Positions 16,519 to 24,894 of a DNA stretch of 32,863 bases are shown piece after piece. The stretch spans positions 1 through 32,863 of the forward strand of contig JBMYQA010000034.1 of assembly GCA_049600855.1 (NCBI GenBank), given 5' to 3'. This DNA comes from JBMYQA01 sp049600855. Its GTDB lineage: Bacteria > Bacteroidota > Bacteroidia > Cytophagales > Flammeovirgaceae. Both the position numbers and the translations under genes were made by a program. The notes beneath the pieces were generated by a model. The model did no database searches, had not been told where the DNA came from, and worked only from the letters and a program-made list of their open reading frames with translations. Every line of letters begins with the position of its first letter. Within the stretch, counting starts at the first letter, position 1.

Positions 16519-17227
16519 TTCCTAACGCATCGCGGTAATAGCCAATTTGGGGCGCAATAGCTGTCAGGTGAATCAACTTAGACGTATCGCCCAATACATG
16601 ATCTACTAAGCCATATTCTTTTGCTTCGAGTGCATTTAAAAAGCGATCTCGTTTAAAGAACTCTTCAATTTCTTGCCAAGTGTGTCCTGTATTTTCCCCC
16701 ATAATATGAAAGAGCTGGGTTTGGATGCGTTCTTGTTCGCGTGTGGCAATCAGCACATCTTCGGTATAGCCTTTAGAACCACCACCTGTGGGATGCATAT
16801 GGATAGTAGCTTGTGGTAAGGCAAAACGCTTTCCCTTTGCTCCTGAGGTTAATAGCGCGGTACCCATACTGCCTGAAAAGCCAACAGCTACAGTAGAAAC
16901 GGGAGCAGAAATCATTTGCATGGTATCGTAAATGGCTAATCCTGCGTATACACTGCCTCCTGGAGACTGAATATACATATCAATCTGCCTTTTATTATCT
17001 AAACTATTTAGGTAAAGCAGTTGGGCTACAATTAAATTGGCTACCTGATCATTGATGCTTGATCCTAAAAAAACAATTCGCTCTTTCAATAGCAAACTGT
17101 ATATATCGTAGGCGCGCTCTCCTGCCCCACTTTGATCAATGACGACAGGAATTAAACTGGATTGTGTAATCATATTTTTAGCATTAGTGAATGAATTAGG
17201 CATGGCTTGCCCATTAGCGTTACACAT
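16508..17227 (-). CDS. ClpP-like serine protease subunit
   Basis: The frame is open to 17395, but that would overlap the upstream gene, so I chose the ATG at 17227 (239 residues); ATGs at 17203 or 17173 are also possible. ClpP features are clear: IQSPGGSVYAGLAIYDTM (87-104), nucleophile S120 in GFSGSMGTALL, ALPQATIHMHPTGGG with H145 at the catalytic position by ungapped alignment to E. coli ClpP, and D194 in KRDRFLNALEAKEYGLVD. The usual IHQP around the histidine is changed to MHPT, so this looks like a divergent paralogue. It probably works with a Clp ATPase. It is the third gene of a sigma factor / small protein / protease cluster, which suggests control of that sigma system. Confidence 0.85.
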   Translation of the reverse strand: MCNANGQAMPNSFTNAKNMITQSSLIPVVIDQSGAGERAYDIYSLLLKERIVFLGSSINDQVANLIVAQLLYLNSLDNKRQIDMYIQSPGGSVYAGLAIYDTMQMISAPVSTVAVGFSGSMGTALLTSGAKGKRFALPQATIHMHPTGGGSKGYTEDVLIATREQERIQTQLFHIMGENTGHTWQEIEEFFKRDRFLNALEAKEYGLVDHVLGDTSKLIHLTAIAPQIGYYRDALGSGK

Positions 17228-17288
17228 TGGTAACCCATGAGGGATGATGCCTAGAAAATGAGGTGTAAAAAAGAAGTTATCCGAAAGG

Positions 17289-17555
17289 TTAACTGAAAAA
17301 GGAACGTATTTTCTTCTTAAATGAAGCGTAACATGTATCGTGAAATATTTTATGTTCGACTGCTTTAATTTCTTTTCGCAGTAATTGCCGACCATGTGCT
17401 TGAATCAGTGCATAACTTGCTTGCTGAGCAGCTATGCGTTGTGCGAGTTCTGCATCCAATTGCAGTTGCGCCTCCAATAACAAACATCCTTCAATATCTT
17501 CTTGATGCGTTAGATAATCTTCGATTCTTGCGGTTTCAGTCCATGAAGTCTTCAT
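17289..17555 (-). CDS. Small soluble protein encoded after an ECF sigma factor, possible anti-sigma-like partner
   Basis: 88 residues, start overlapping the end of the sigma gene by 20 bases, so translational coupling is likely. The protein is helical and charged (IEDYLTHQEDIEGCLLLEAQLQ, then AQQASYALIQAHGRQLLRKEI), with no membrane segment and no zinc-binding HxxxCxxC. Bacteroidota often place a short protein of this kind after a sigma factor. A role in restraining the sigma factor is inference from position. Confidence 0.7.
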   Translation of the reverse strand: MKTSWTETARIEDYLTHQEDIEGCLLLEAQLQLDAELAQRIAAQQASYALIQAHGRQLLRKEIKAVEHKIFHDTCYASFKKKIRSFFS

Positions 17556-18069
17556 AAGTCAAGGCGTGTTTTTGGATTTGCGTTCTCACTTTCGTCAAGC
17601 ATTTGTATTTCTGTACTGTGGCAGAACGTTCATTGCGAAACTCAAACCGCTCTGCCAATTCTTTCATGGATGCTTTCTCATAATAAAATGCCTGCAACAA
17701 GGCGAGGCATTTTTCACCTGTCTGTTGCAAAAAGCGAAGCAGTTTGTCTTTAATCAGCGTCTTTCCCGCCACTTCTTTAAGCGCTTCATCTTGAAGTGAT
17801 TGCGCTTTGAGTACGTTACTTCTTCGTTTTAGCCAAATATTCTTACAGATACCTAATAAGTACGCCTTTTCAGAAATCGTAATTTGATGGTGCTGTAAAA
17901 TTACTTTTTCGTAGTAAACGACTAATGCTTCTTGAAATACATCTTTTGCTTCTTCCAAATCACCCCCTGTTTTACTAATGTATCGGGCAATGGCTGGAAA
18001 TGCTTCAAGATACAAATCCGTAAAGAGCTGCTCCCGAGTTTTTGAATGTGCTATTGGTAAAGTTTCCAT
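17536..18069 (-). CDS. ECF-type RNA polymerase sigma factor
   Basis: The 177-residue product has a sigma region 2 (about 15-85: LFTDLYLEAFPAIARYI, DLEEAKDVFQEALVVYY, KAYLLGICKNIWLKRR) and a region 4 helix-turn-helix (about 115-165: CLALLQAFYYEKASMKELAERF, ATVQKYKCLTKVR). No region 3. It would direct RNA polymerase to a small set of promoters. It heads a three-gene cluster with a small protein and a ClpP-like protease. Confidence 0.9.
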   Translation of the reverse strand: METLPIAHSKTREQLFTDLYLEAFPAIARYISKTGGDLEEAKDVFQEALVVYYEKVILQHHQITISEKAYLLGICKNIWLKRRSNVLKAQSLQDEALKEVAGKTLIKDKLLRFLQQTGEKCLALLQAFYYEKASMKELAERFEFRNERSATVQKYKCLTKVRTQIQKHALTYEDFMD

Positions 18070-18256
18070 AGAAATAGAAGTTCTTTTACTTATAAGTACC
18101 TTTTACCTCAAAAAGATCACCTTAAAAGTTACCATTTTTTTGAAAAAAGTTACAGGAGCCTGTTTACTTTTTGAAGGGCTAATCATTTATATATAGAAGT
18201 TCCGAAAAACACGGTGCACTTCTGATAATTATTTGACGTAAACTTAACAAGTAAAA

Positions 18257-18784
18257 ATGCACAAATTATCCCTAAAAACACTGGTATCATTTCTTATGCT
18301 CTTCATCATCGTTTCGTGTGGAGACGACAATGAAGCAACTTTAATCCCTGATGAAAAAGACCCTGATCCTGTAACTACTAGCCACCCATTAGAGAATACC
18401 GTTTGGAAACGCGAGGGTGTAAATTGCCATGTTTATTACATTTTTAATAAAGATCGATTCATTTATATGAATGCTTGCTTTAACACAAATGATGTGTTGG
18501 ACAATGCTGCTTGGCATGCTGGAACTTACACCGTAGAGAATGAAGTCGTCTCGTTAACTATAGATGACAGTTGTGAGGAAGAGCGAATAGGAATATCAAC
18601 AGCGTTTGAGTTTAACACGAATGCAAATGTGCTCAGTTTAACTCCACTTGGTCTAACTGATTCTTGGGAATATAAGAAGTTAGCAGCCGCTCCAGAAATT
18701 CCTGCAGATGCTCAAATGGGGTATTGGGATTTTGAAGGTGGCGGGAGCTGGATTCATGTGGAATCCTGTAATGCTCCTTATTAA
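18257..18784 (+). CDS. Lipoprotein of unknown function
   Basis: The 175-residue product starts with a lipoprotein signal ending in FIIVSC, with the lipid-attached cysteine at 21, followed by GDDNE, a common outer-membrane export type in Bacteroidota. A short acidic/proline linker (PDEKDPDPVTT) leads to a domain that begins NTVWKREG and ends WIHVESCNAPY, with several cysteines (C21 aside, four more) that could form disulfides. The NTVWK opening recalls lipocalin-like or META-type small lipoproteins, but I cannot assign a family. It is divergent from the sigma factor gene, and regulation by that factor is possible but unsupported. Confidence 0.75.
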   Translation: MHKLSLKTLVSFLMLFIIVSCGDDNEATLIPDEKDPDPVTTSHPLENTVWKREGVNCHVYYIFNKDRFIYMNACFNTNDVLDNAAWHAGTYTVENEVVSLTIDDSCEEERIGISTAFEFNTNANVLSLTPLGLTDSWEYKKLAAAPEIPADAQMGYWDFEGGGSWIHVESCNAPY

Positions 18785-18840
18785 AGGCTGTTTTTATTAT
18801 AAGCATGTAAGCAGAATGAATACGGCATTTTTACTGATTC

Positions 18841-18919
18841 TTTTTAAGCTAAAATTCGTTGATAAAAACTTATTTAACGCTGCTAAACTGCGATTTTATC
18901 GCCTTTTTTAGCTTAAAAA
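18841..18919. repeat. 79-bp nested inverted repeat, MITE-like or long hairpin
   Basis: TTTTTAAGCTAAAA (18841-18854) and TTTTAGCTTAAAAA (18906-18919) are perfect 14-bp inverted arms. Inside them GATAAAA (18861-18867) pairs with TTTTATC (18894-18900). A smaller hairpin GCGAT-TTT-ATCGC (18890-18902) followed by C and six T could serve as the terminator of the lipoprotein gene. The nested symmetry is more than a terminator needs. Confidence 0.5.
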
Positions 18920-18973
18920 TAACCTACTAAAAATACCACATTCATTTTGCTCACCTGCTTAACTATATTCATG

Positions 18974-18998
18974 GGCACAGGAAAAAAATACCTGTGCC
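18974..18998. terminator. Strong hairpin after the pRiA4b-like gene
   Basis: GGCACAGG (18974-18981) and CCTGTGCC (18991-18998) form an 8-bp stem with an A-rich loop, 12 bases beyond the minus-strand stop at 19011. No T run follows on the minus strand, and on the plus strand only TCATTTT does, so terminator function is likely but not classical. Confidence 0.4.
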
Positions 18999-19010
18999 TC
19001 ATTTTCTAGC

Positions 19011-19724
19011 TTATTTGAAAATGCCATCTCGCGCTGTATCTATTCTGCCACCTTCATAGGCACAAACGCCCATTCTAGGAGAATTTACAACAGGTAGGCC
19101 AGCGTATTCCGCAAAATCTTCACACTTTTCGGCATGTTTTTCTCCACATTTTTCACAGAATAAACCCATTCCGTCCCATAAATGTACGGTACATATTTCA
19201 GTAGCTGCTTGCTTGCCACAAGTATTACACCGCAACTCAAGCGGTTCATTTCGCGATAATAAGGTGATGCCTTCAGCATTCTGAATGGAGTATTCATTTT
19301 TAATTTCAATCGCTAAGTAGGTAGAACTTCCAAAGTCATATTCGTATTCTAATTTTTTTCCTTTTGTAAATACCCTTTTAACTGGCAGGGTAAAAGGGAC
19401 TTCATGAGGGTCTGGTTCCATCCAAAACTCATTTTCACTGGTATCAGGATGGGAATAATATCCTTTTTGATCCCTAAATGCACTCAAATGCCCACAACAC
19501 TCCAACCAAATCGCTCTCAAAAAATCATCTAAATCACCAAATTGTATTGCTCCATCTACCCAAAGCGATAAAAACATCAGATCTGCTTTTACATATACCA
19601 AAAAAGAAGTTCCTTTTCTTTCTTCCAGTTTACTCAAATGTGTATGTAAATGTCTATTTATTCCTCTTTGAGACAATATTTTATCACAAAAATGGCACTT
19701 TCCTTCCGACTTAATTTCCGTCAT
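19011..19724 (-). CDS. pRiA4b ORF-3-like domain protein with zinc-finger ends
   Basis: The 237-residue product opens with a C2H2-like finger (CHFCDKILSQRGINRHLHTH, 10-29). The central part shows the plasmid pRiA4b ORF-3-like fold: FLSLWVDGAIQFGDLDDFLRAIW (about 51-73) and LEYEYDFGSSTYLAIEI (about 124-140). The C-terminal part has CNTCGK and CEKCGEKH, which likely bind a second zinc. The family is widespread and of unknown function, sometimes found on mobile elements. The gene is alone between the lipoprotein and hydrolase genes. Confidence 0.75.
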   Translation of the reverse strand: MTEIKSEGKCHFCDKILSQRGINRHLHTHLSKLEERKGTSFLVYVKADLMFLSLWVDGAIQFGDLDDFLRAIWLECCGHLSAFRDQKGYYSHPDTSENEFWMEPDPHEVPFTLPVKRVFTKGKKLEYEYDFGSSTYLAIEIKNEYSIQNAEGITLLSRNEPLELRCNTCGKQAATEICTVHLWDGMGLFCEKCGEKHAEKCEDFAEYAGLPVVNSPRMGVCAYEGGRIDTARDGIFK

Positions 19725-19811
19725 AACTATTATTCGTTCAGTTTTAACCTGTAAAATTAATACGCTGTGTGCTCTTGTGAAAACTGATTTGTATAGATTC
19801 CGATTACATTA

Positions 19812-20498
19812 TTAAGCCGTAAGGCCCAGTTGTAAGCGCAAATTTTCCATTTCTTTTGTTAAGATTTGATTCATTTGCTGGGCTTCTACCATAATCATGG
19901 CATGTGTTCCTCCTGCTACAGGGATAAAATCTGATAAATAACTACTTGGCAGTACATGATCATTCGTACCATGATAATGCACTAAATTTTTCGACATTTC
20001 TGTTTGCCTCCAATGAATCAATTGCTCGATGGCCCAAGGCATGAATGCATCGGGCGTATTTGCCAACATGCGCTCAAAAAGCTGAGCCCCTTTCCCGCGA
20101 TCTCCTAAGGTGCGCTGAATTTTTGCACCTATTATTTTGATCTGTTGTCCTGAAATCCAATGGTGTACAGGAAATGCTTTGCCTAAGAAAAAGTACCAAG
20201 GCAATTCGTGATGATGTTTAATACTGGATATCAGAATAATTTTTTCTACCGAGATCATGCGGGCAATTTCCTGCGCCACCACTCCACCGAATGAAACGCC
20301 GAGCAATACAGTCGGTCGATTTTTTTGAATCAATGGCAGGTAGCGTTCTGAGTAACTGGTTAAGGATTCTTTCTTTTTGGGAGCTTCCCAGCTCCAATAA
20401 TGTGGTTTTACCCATTTCGGAAATTGAATCCACTGGAATAAACGGTAGTCTACACCAAGTCCGGGAAGCAGGTAAATGTGTATTTCTTGATTTGCCAT
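19812..20498 (-). CDS. Alpha/beta hydrolase
   Basis: The 228-residue product has the alpha/beta hydrolase order: oxyanion loop LLPGLGVD (10-17), nucleophile elbow GVSFGG with S69, acid D180 in HYHGTNDHVLP, and H199 in GGTHAMI. The cap region is small. It is cytoplasmic (no signal peptide). The substrate is unknown. The short length and loop sequence fit esterases or thioesterases of the BioH-like group only in outline. Confidence 0.85.
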   Translation of the reverse strand: MANQEIHIYLLPGLGVDYRLFQWIQFPKWVKPHYWSWEAPKKKESLTSYSERYLPLIQKNRPTVLLGVSFGGVVAQEIARMISVEKIILISSIKHHHELPWYFFLGKAFPVHHWISGQQIKIIGAKIQRTLGDRGKGAQLFERMLANTPDAFMPWAIEQLIHWRQTEMSKNLVHYHGTNDHVLPSSYLSDFIPVAGGTHAMIMVEAQQMNQILTKEMENLRLQLGLTA

Positions 20499-20511
20499 TC
20501 AACTATGTTAG

Positions 20512-21114
20512 TCAAAATTTATCTTTCCGCCAATTTCTTGGATTGTTCTGGATGTAATTGGAAATGTTTTCATAGGCGGTTTCAGTGCGGATGATGTGAT
20601 CGTAATAGCGGGCTTGCCAGGCAAATTCGGGAAGGATTTTTCGGGCGTTTTTGGTGACTATCGATTTATAATTCCCAATAATTGATGATATCGTATTCGC
20701 CCCCTGATTTTGAAATCGGGATTTTCCAATGGTTATTTTTTTATCCTTGTTCGTCATGTTTTTGGTGTTAGGTACAAGGCAATGCCTTGTCCGTACAGCA
20801 CATTTATGATCTGAATTATGATTTTGTGATTTATTGATGATTATAATGCCATGGGTGTGATTCGGCATGATGATCCATTCGCCCAATTTCACAAATGAAT
20901 AATGTAGGGGGATTTCTGCCCAAAATTTATGCGCAATCATTCCAATTTCAGATAATATCATTTTCTGTTCTCTGATTGATCCAAAAAAATGGAATTGATT
21001 CTTGGTGCAAATCGTAATAAAATAAGCTCCATTTTTGCCATAGTCCCAATTTTGCAATCTGGGAGATTTTCTGTTGCACTTTGCCATTATTTCTTTGTGG
21101 TTATCGTTATACAT
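20512..21114 (-). CDS. REP-associated tyrosine transposase (RAYT, Y1/HUH family)
   Basis: The 200-residue product (or 191 from M10) starts RLQNWDYGKNGAYFITICT, the usual RAYT opening, and carries the HUH motif in WIIMPNHTHGIIII (H86, H88) and the candidate catalytic tyrosine in WQARYYDHIIR (Y170/Y171). It ends with the YIQNNPRNW motif typical of the family. RAYTs are single-copy, vertically kept transposases thought to mobilise short REP palindromes; they lack the terminal repeats of an insertion sequence. Between the motifs, residues about 106-115 (AVRTRHCLVP) are encoded by a REP-like palindrome. The reading frame is intact. Confidence 0.9.
   Translation of the reverse strand: MYNDNHKEIMAKCNRKSPRLQNWDYGKNGAYFITICTKNQFHFFGSIREQKMILSEIGMIAHKFWAEIPLHYSFVKLGEWIIMPNHTHGIIIINKSQNHNSDHKCAVRTRHCLVPNTKNMTNKDKKITIGKSRFQNQGANTISSIIGNYKSIVTKNARKILPEFAWQARYYDHIIRTETAYENISNYIQNNPRNWRKDKF
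20772..20796. repeat. REP-like palindrome inside the RAYT coding sequence
   Basis: ACAAGGCA (20774-20781) and TGCCTTGT (20783-20790) form a perfect 8-bp stem around one base, flanked by GTAC at 20772-20775 and 20793-20796. It lies in frame in a linker of the transposase that is rich in polar residues. It reads as a REP unit taken into the gene. Confidence 0.6.
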
Positions 21115-21282
21115 ATAAATGAAAAAGAACAGTACCTTGTTTTTAATTCACATCAATCATGAATTATGGTTATCTATAATGACAAAAACCCACCTCAAGT
21201 AAACTGAAAGATCAAATTATTTCGAAAAACAATTAAATTTGTCGGCTTGCGGGCTAAGGTGCAATGGATAAAATGACTGTTT

Positions 21283-24200
21283 ATGCTGCTAACTAAACTG
21301 GAAATCAAGGGCTTTAAGAGTTTTGGAGATAAGGTGGTCTTTAATTTTGATGAAGGCGTGACAGGAGTTGTTGGCCCAAATGGGAGTGGAAAATCGAATG
21401 TAGTGGATTCCATTCGCTGGGTATTAGGCGAGCAGAAAACCCGTTCCCTTCGATCGGAAAAGATGGAGAATGTCATCTTCAATGGCACCAAAAATCGGAA
21501 ACCGCTGCAGATGGCTGAGGCTTCCATGACCTTCAAGAATACCAAAAACCTGCTTCCTACTGAATATTCTGAAGTTACCATTACCCGCCGCTATTACCGT
21601 TCAGGTGAAAGTGAATACCTACTCAATGGGGTAACTTGCCGCTTAAAAGACATCACCAACCTATTTATGGATACTGGAATTGGTCCCGACAGTTACGCGA
21701 TTATTGAGTTAAAGATGGTCGATGAAATCCTCAACGATCAAAACAATTCCAGAAGAGGATTATTTGAGGAAGCAGCAGGCATCTCTAAATTTAAAAAACG
21801 GAAAAAAGAAACACTCAAAAAGCTCGCAGACACAGATGCCGACTTAGAACGCGTAGAAGACTTACTTCACGAGATTGGTAAAAATATGCGTTCACTCGAA
21901 CGCCAAGCCAAACAAGCTGAACGTTTCTTAAAAACCAAAGAACAATACAAAGAATTAGCCCTTCAATTGGCAGTAAAGTCCGTTAGTAGCCAAGTAGATA
22001 CCATCGTTCGACTGAACAAACAGCTAGAAACGGAAAAGGACAAAAAGTTATCTTTAGCCAAACAAACAGCTGAACTTGATGCTAAAATTGAAAGTCAAAA
22101 GGCGGCACTGCTGAAGCAGGAAAAGTTGTTAGCTTCTCGTCAAAAAACCTTGAATGATCATGTAAATAAGATTCGGACATTTGAAAGTGACAAGAAGATT
22201 AAAAATGAGCGTTTGAAGTATTTGAATGATAAATCTCAATCCTTACAAAAACAACTTGACGAAGATGTCAAAAGTAATGATCGTGCCAAATTCAGCCTTG
22301 AAGGACTAGAAAAGGAACACATCCAGCTTGAAAAGATTTTCCGCGAAACCGAATATGTACTCGAAGAACTACGCAAAGCGTATGAAGATCAAAAAGGCAA
22401 ATCAACACATTTGCGTACAGGTGTGGAAGAGTTGAGCACACAAATCAAATCGAAACAGCAAGCACTTTACCAGCTCAAGAAAACACTGGAAATTAGCCAA
22501 GTACAAAAAAACTCTTTACAACAAGAGCTCGAACGCGAAGCCACAGATACCTCTGCTCGCTCGGCTAATATGGCTGAGTTTGATGGGAAGATTACAGAAT
22601 TAGAACAGGAGCTCAGTAGTAAAAAAGAGCGACTAGCCGTACTGGAAGAAAACCAAATTCAGACTGAAAGTCGAATTGCTAGTTTGGAAGCTTCCTTAAA
22701 ATCCTTGCAAGAAGAATTGGCTAAAACTAATCGTTCGCTCGATGCCAAACGCAATGAATATAACCTCACCAAATCGATGGTTGATAACTTGGAAGGTTAT
22801 CCACAGGCATTAAAATTCCTAAAAAAGAATACCAAATGGGGCAAAGAGGCACCCCTACTCTCTGACATCATCACGTGTGAGGAAAAATACCGCGTCTCTA
22901 TAGAGAATTACCTCGAAAGTTTCCTCAACTACTACGTCATTGATAATGAAGCACATGCCTTAGAAGCGGTAAACTTGTTGAGTGACTCTGCCAAAGGAAA
23001 AGCCAATTTCGTGCTACTCAATAAATTAAACGATTATAAAAGCAAATCTACGAAGCAGTTTGAAAATGCCATTCCAGCCATTCAAGTAGTAGAATTTGAT
23101 GAAAAATACCGCAGATTAGCTTATTTCATTTTAGAGGATGTATACATTGTCACCTCGAATCAAGACCAACTTCCTGCTGACGATGCGGTGACGTTTATCA
23201 CTCAAAATGGTAAAATCATCAAACGCAAATACTCCATTTCGGGAGGCTCAGTGGGCTTGTTTGAAGGAAAAAAAATCGGTAGAGCCAAAAACATTGAAAA
23301 GTTAGATGGCAAAATCAAAGAACTGGAACGAAAAAAGAAAGGATTGGTAAAACTCATTGAGCAAGAAGAAAAAGACATTACTCACCTCAAAGCCAACCTT
23401 TCGAAAGCGGAAATTACCGACCTCCGCAATGACATTAATATGCTCAGTCAAGAGTTTGTGGCTATCAAAACCAAAAAGGAGCAATTTTCCACACTTTTAG
23501 CAGATAGTGCCAACAAACGGGAGAGCATTATGGAGCGTCTATATGAGCTTCAAGAAGCAATTGGCACAAATACGCCCAAAGTAGCTGAGGAAGAAGATGC
23601 CTTAGTGGAACTAGAAAATCGTTTACTAGATGAACGAGAAGCGTTGGATGCCCAATCGGAATTAACTTCTCAAAAATCGGGCGCATTTAACCAACAGAAT
23701 ATTCTCTTTCATCAGCAATCCAATAAATTGGAAAGCATTGAAAAAGAGATTGAATACAAACGCAATGCTTACGAACGCGGCAAAGCCCGAATTGAAAATA
23801 ATCAAACGGATCTCAAAAATACCGATGCAGAAATTTTGAAGCTTCAGGATACTGTTGGCGACAATGAACAGTTATTGCTCGATTTATACGAAGAGAAAGA
23901 AACGATTGGCGAGGGAGTGCGCGAGGTAGAAAAGGGATATTATGATTTAAGAGGGCAAATTTCAGAAACTGAAAAGGCGGTTCGCGAGCTTCAGCATGCT
24001 GAAATGGGCATCAATCAATTACTGCTTGAATTACAAAGTAAGGTCAATGAAACTCGAATGAGCATTTCTTCTGTAAAAGAAAGAGTCTCGGTTGAGTTTG
24101 AAATTGATTTGGAGAAATACATGGCTGAACATCCCGATCAAAGCCCCATAGCTGTGGAGATGTTACGCGAGGAAGTGCAAAAGCTCAAAACCAAAATGGA

Positions 24201-24822
24201 TAAAATGGGGCCAATCAATCATATGGCTATTGAGGCTTACAATGAGATTAAAGAACGGAACGACTTTATTGTGGAGCAACAAGCCGATTTAGCTAAAGCG
24301 AAAGACTCCTTACTCACGACCATTGCCGAAATTGATGAAGTCGCGCGTATCAATTTTATGGAAGCCTTCCATGCCATTCGGGAAAATTTTATCAAGGTAT
24401 TTCGCTCCTTGTTTACGCAAGAAGATAGCTGCGACTTAACCTTGGTTGATCCTGATGATCCGCTGGGCTCCAAAATTGAAATCATTGCCCGACCGAAAGG
24501 AAAACGACCGCTGACCATCAACCAATTGTCTGGTGGAGAAAAAACCTTAACGGCTACAGCATTACTTTTTTCCATCTACCTTCTTAAACCTGCTCCATTC
24601 TGTATTTTTGACGAGGTAGATGCACCACTAGACGATGCGAATATTGATAAGTTCAACAACATCATCCGAGAATTTTCGAAAAACTCTCAGTTTATTATTG
24701 TGACTCACAATAAACGAACTATGGCGAGTACAGATGTGGTTTATGGCGTAACGATGTTGGAGCAAGGAGTTTCCACTGTAGTACCTGTAGATTTACGGAC
24801 TATTGAAATGGATGAGGAATAA
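21283..24822 (+). CDS. smc: Chromosome segregation ATPase SMC
   Basis: The 1179-residue product has the normal SMC length and layout. Walker A is GPNGSGKSN (31-39) in the N-terminal head. Two long coiled-coil arms (about 165-500 and 680-1000) flank a hinge (about 505-670, from YPQALKFLKKN to ISGGSVGLFEGKKIGRAKN). The C-terminal head carries the ABC signature LSGGEKT from residue 1082 and Walker B FCIFDEVDAPLDD with D1110 and E1111. It would form the condensin core that organises the chromosome. The partner genes scpA and scpB are not in the window. A weak -7-like TAAATTTG sits at 21234-21241. Confidence 0.98.
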   Translation: MLLTKLEIKGFKSFGDKVVFNFDEGVTGVVGPNGSGKSNVVDSIRWVLGEQKTRSLRSEKMENVIFNGTKNRKPLQMAEASMTFKNTKNLLPTEYSEVTITRRYYRSGESEYLLNGVTCRLKDITNLFMDTGIGPDSYAIIELKMVDEILNDQNNSRRGLFEEAAGISKFKKRKKETLKKLADTDADLERVEDLLHEIGKNMRSLERQAKQAERFLKTKEQYKELALQLAVKSVSSQVDTIVRLNKQLETEKDKKLSLAKQTAELDAKIESQKAALLKQEKLLASRQKTLNDHVNKIRTFESDKKIKNERLKYLNDKSQSLQKQLDEDVKSNDRAKFSLEGLEKEHIQLEKIFRETEYVLEELRKAYEDQKGKSTHLRTGVEELSTQIKSKQQALYQLKKTLEISQVQKNSLQQELEREATDTSARSANMAEFDGKITELEQELSSKKERLAVLEENQIQTESRIASLEASLKSLQEELAKTNRSLDAKRNEYNLTKSMVDNLEGYPQALKFLKKNTKWGKEAPLLSDIITCEEKYRVSIENYLESFLNYYVIDNEAHALEAVNLLSDSAKGKANFVLLNKLNDYKSKSTKQFENAIPAIQVVEFDEKYRRLAYFILEDVYIVTSNQDQLPADDAVTFITQNGKIIKRKYSISGGSVGLFEGKKIGRAKNIEKLDGKIKELERKKKGLVKLIEQEEKDITHLKANLSKAEITDLRNDINMLSQEFVAIKTKKEQFSTLLADSANKRESIMERLYELQEAIGTNTPKVAEEEDALVELENRLLDEREALDAQSELTSQKSGAFNQQNILFHQQSNKLESIEKEIEYKRNAYERGKARIENNQTDLKNTDAEILKLQDTVGDNEQLLLDLYEEKETIGEGVREVEKGYYDLRGQISETEKAVRELQHAEMGINQLLLELQSKVNETRMSISSVKERVSVEFEIDLEKYMAEHPDQSPIAVEMLREEVQKLKTKMDKMGPINHMAIEAYNEIKERNDFIVEQQADLAKAKDSLLTTIAEIDEVARINFMEAFHAIRENFIKVFRSLFTQEDSCDLTLVDPDDPLGSKIEIIARPKGKRPLTINQLSGGEKTLTATALLFSIYLLKPAPFCIFDEVDAPLDDANIDKFNNIIREFSKNSQFIIVTHNKRTMASTDVVYGVTMLEQGVSTVVPVDLRTIEMDEE

Positions 24823-24859
24823 AAGTCGATTCTTGTATTCATCCTACACTTATTCCACT

Positions 24860-24867
24860 ATCTTTGC
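24860..24867 (+). promoter_or_regulatory. -7 element for rlmB
   Basis: TATCTTTG matches TANNTTTG and ends 27 bases before the rlmB ATG. A TTG at 24834-24836 lies about 23-24 bases upstream and could be the -33 element. Confidence 0.45.
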
Positions 24868-24894
24868 GCGTTCTAATTTTATCAAAAGGAATTT

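Noticed and set aside
17228..17395. 56-residue N-terminal extension of the ClpP-like protein
   Set aside because: It overlaps the C-terminal end of the upstream 88-residue gene by 107 bases and is not ClpP-like.
20512..21114. Complete IS200/IS605 insertion sequence
   Set aside because: The gene belongs to the RAYT group, no TnpB partner is present, and no element ends with matching hairpins were seen at both sides.
21283..24822. Short antisense frames within smc, and similar ones inside other large genes
   Set aside because: They follow from the codon structure of the sense gene and have no independent support.
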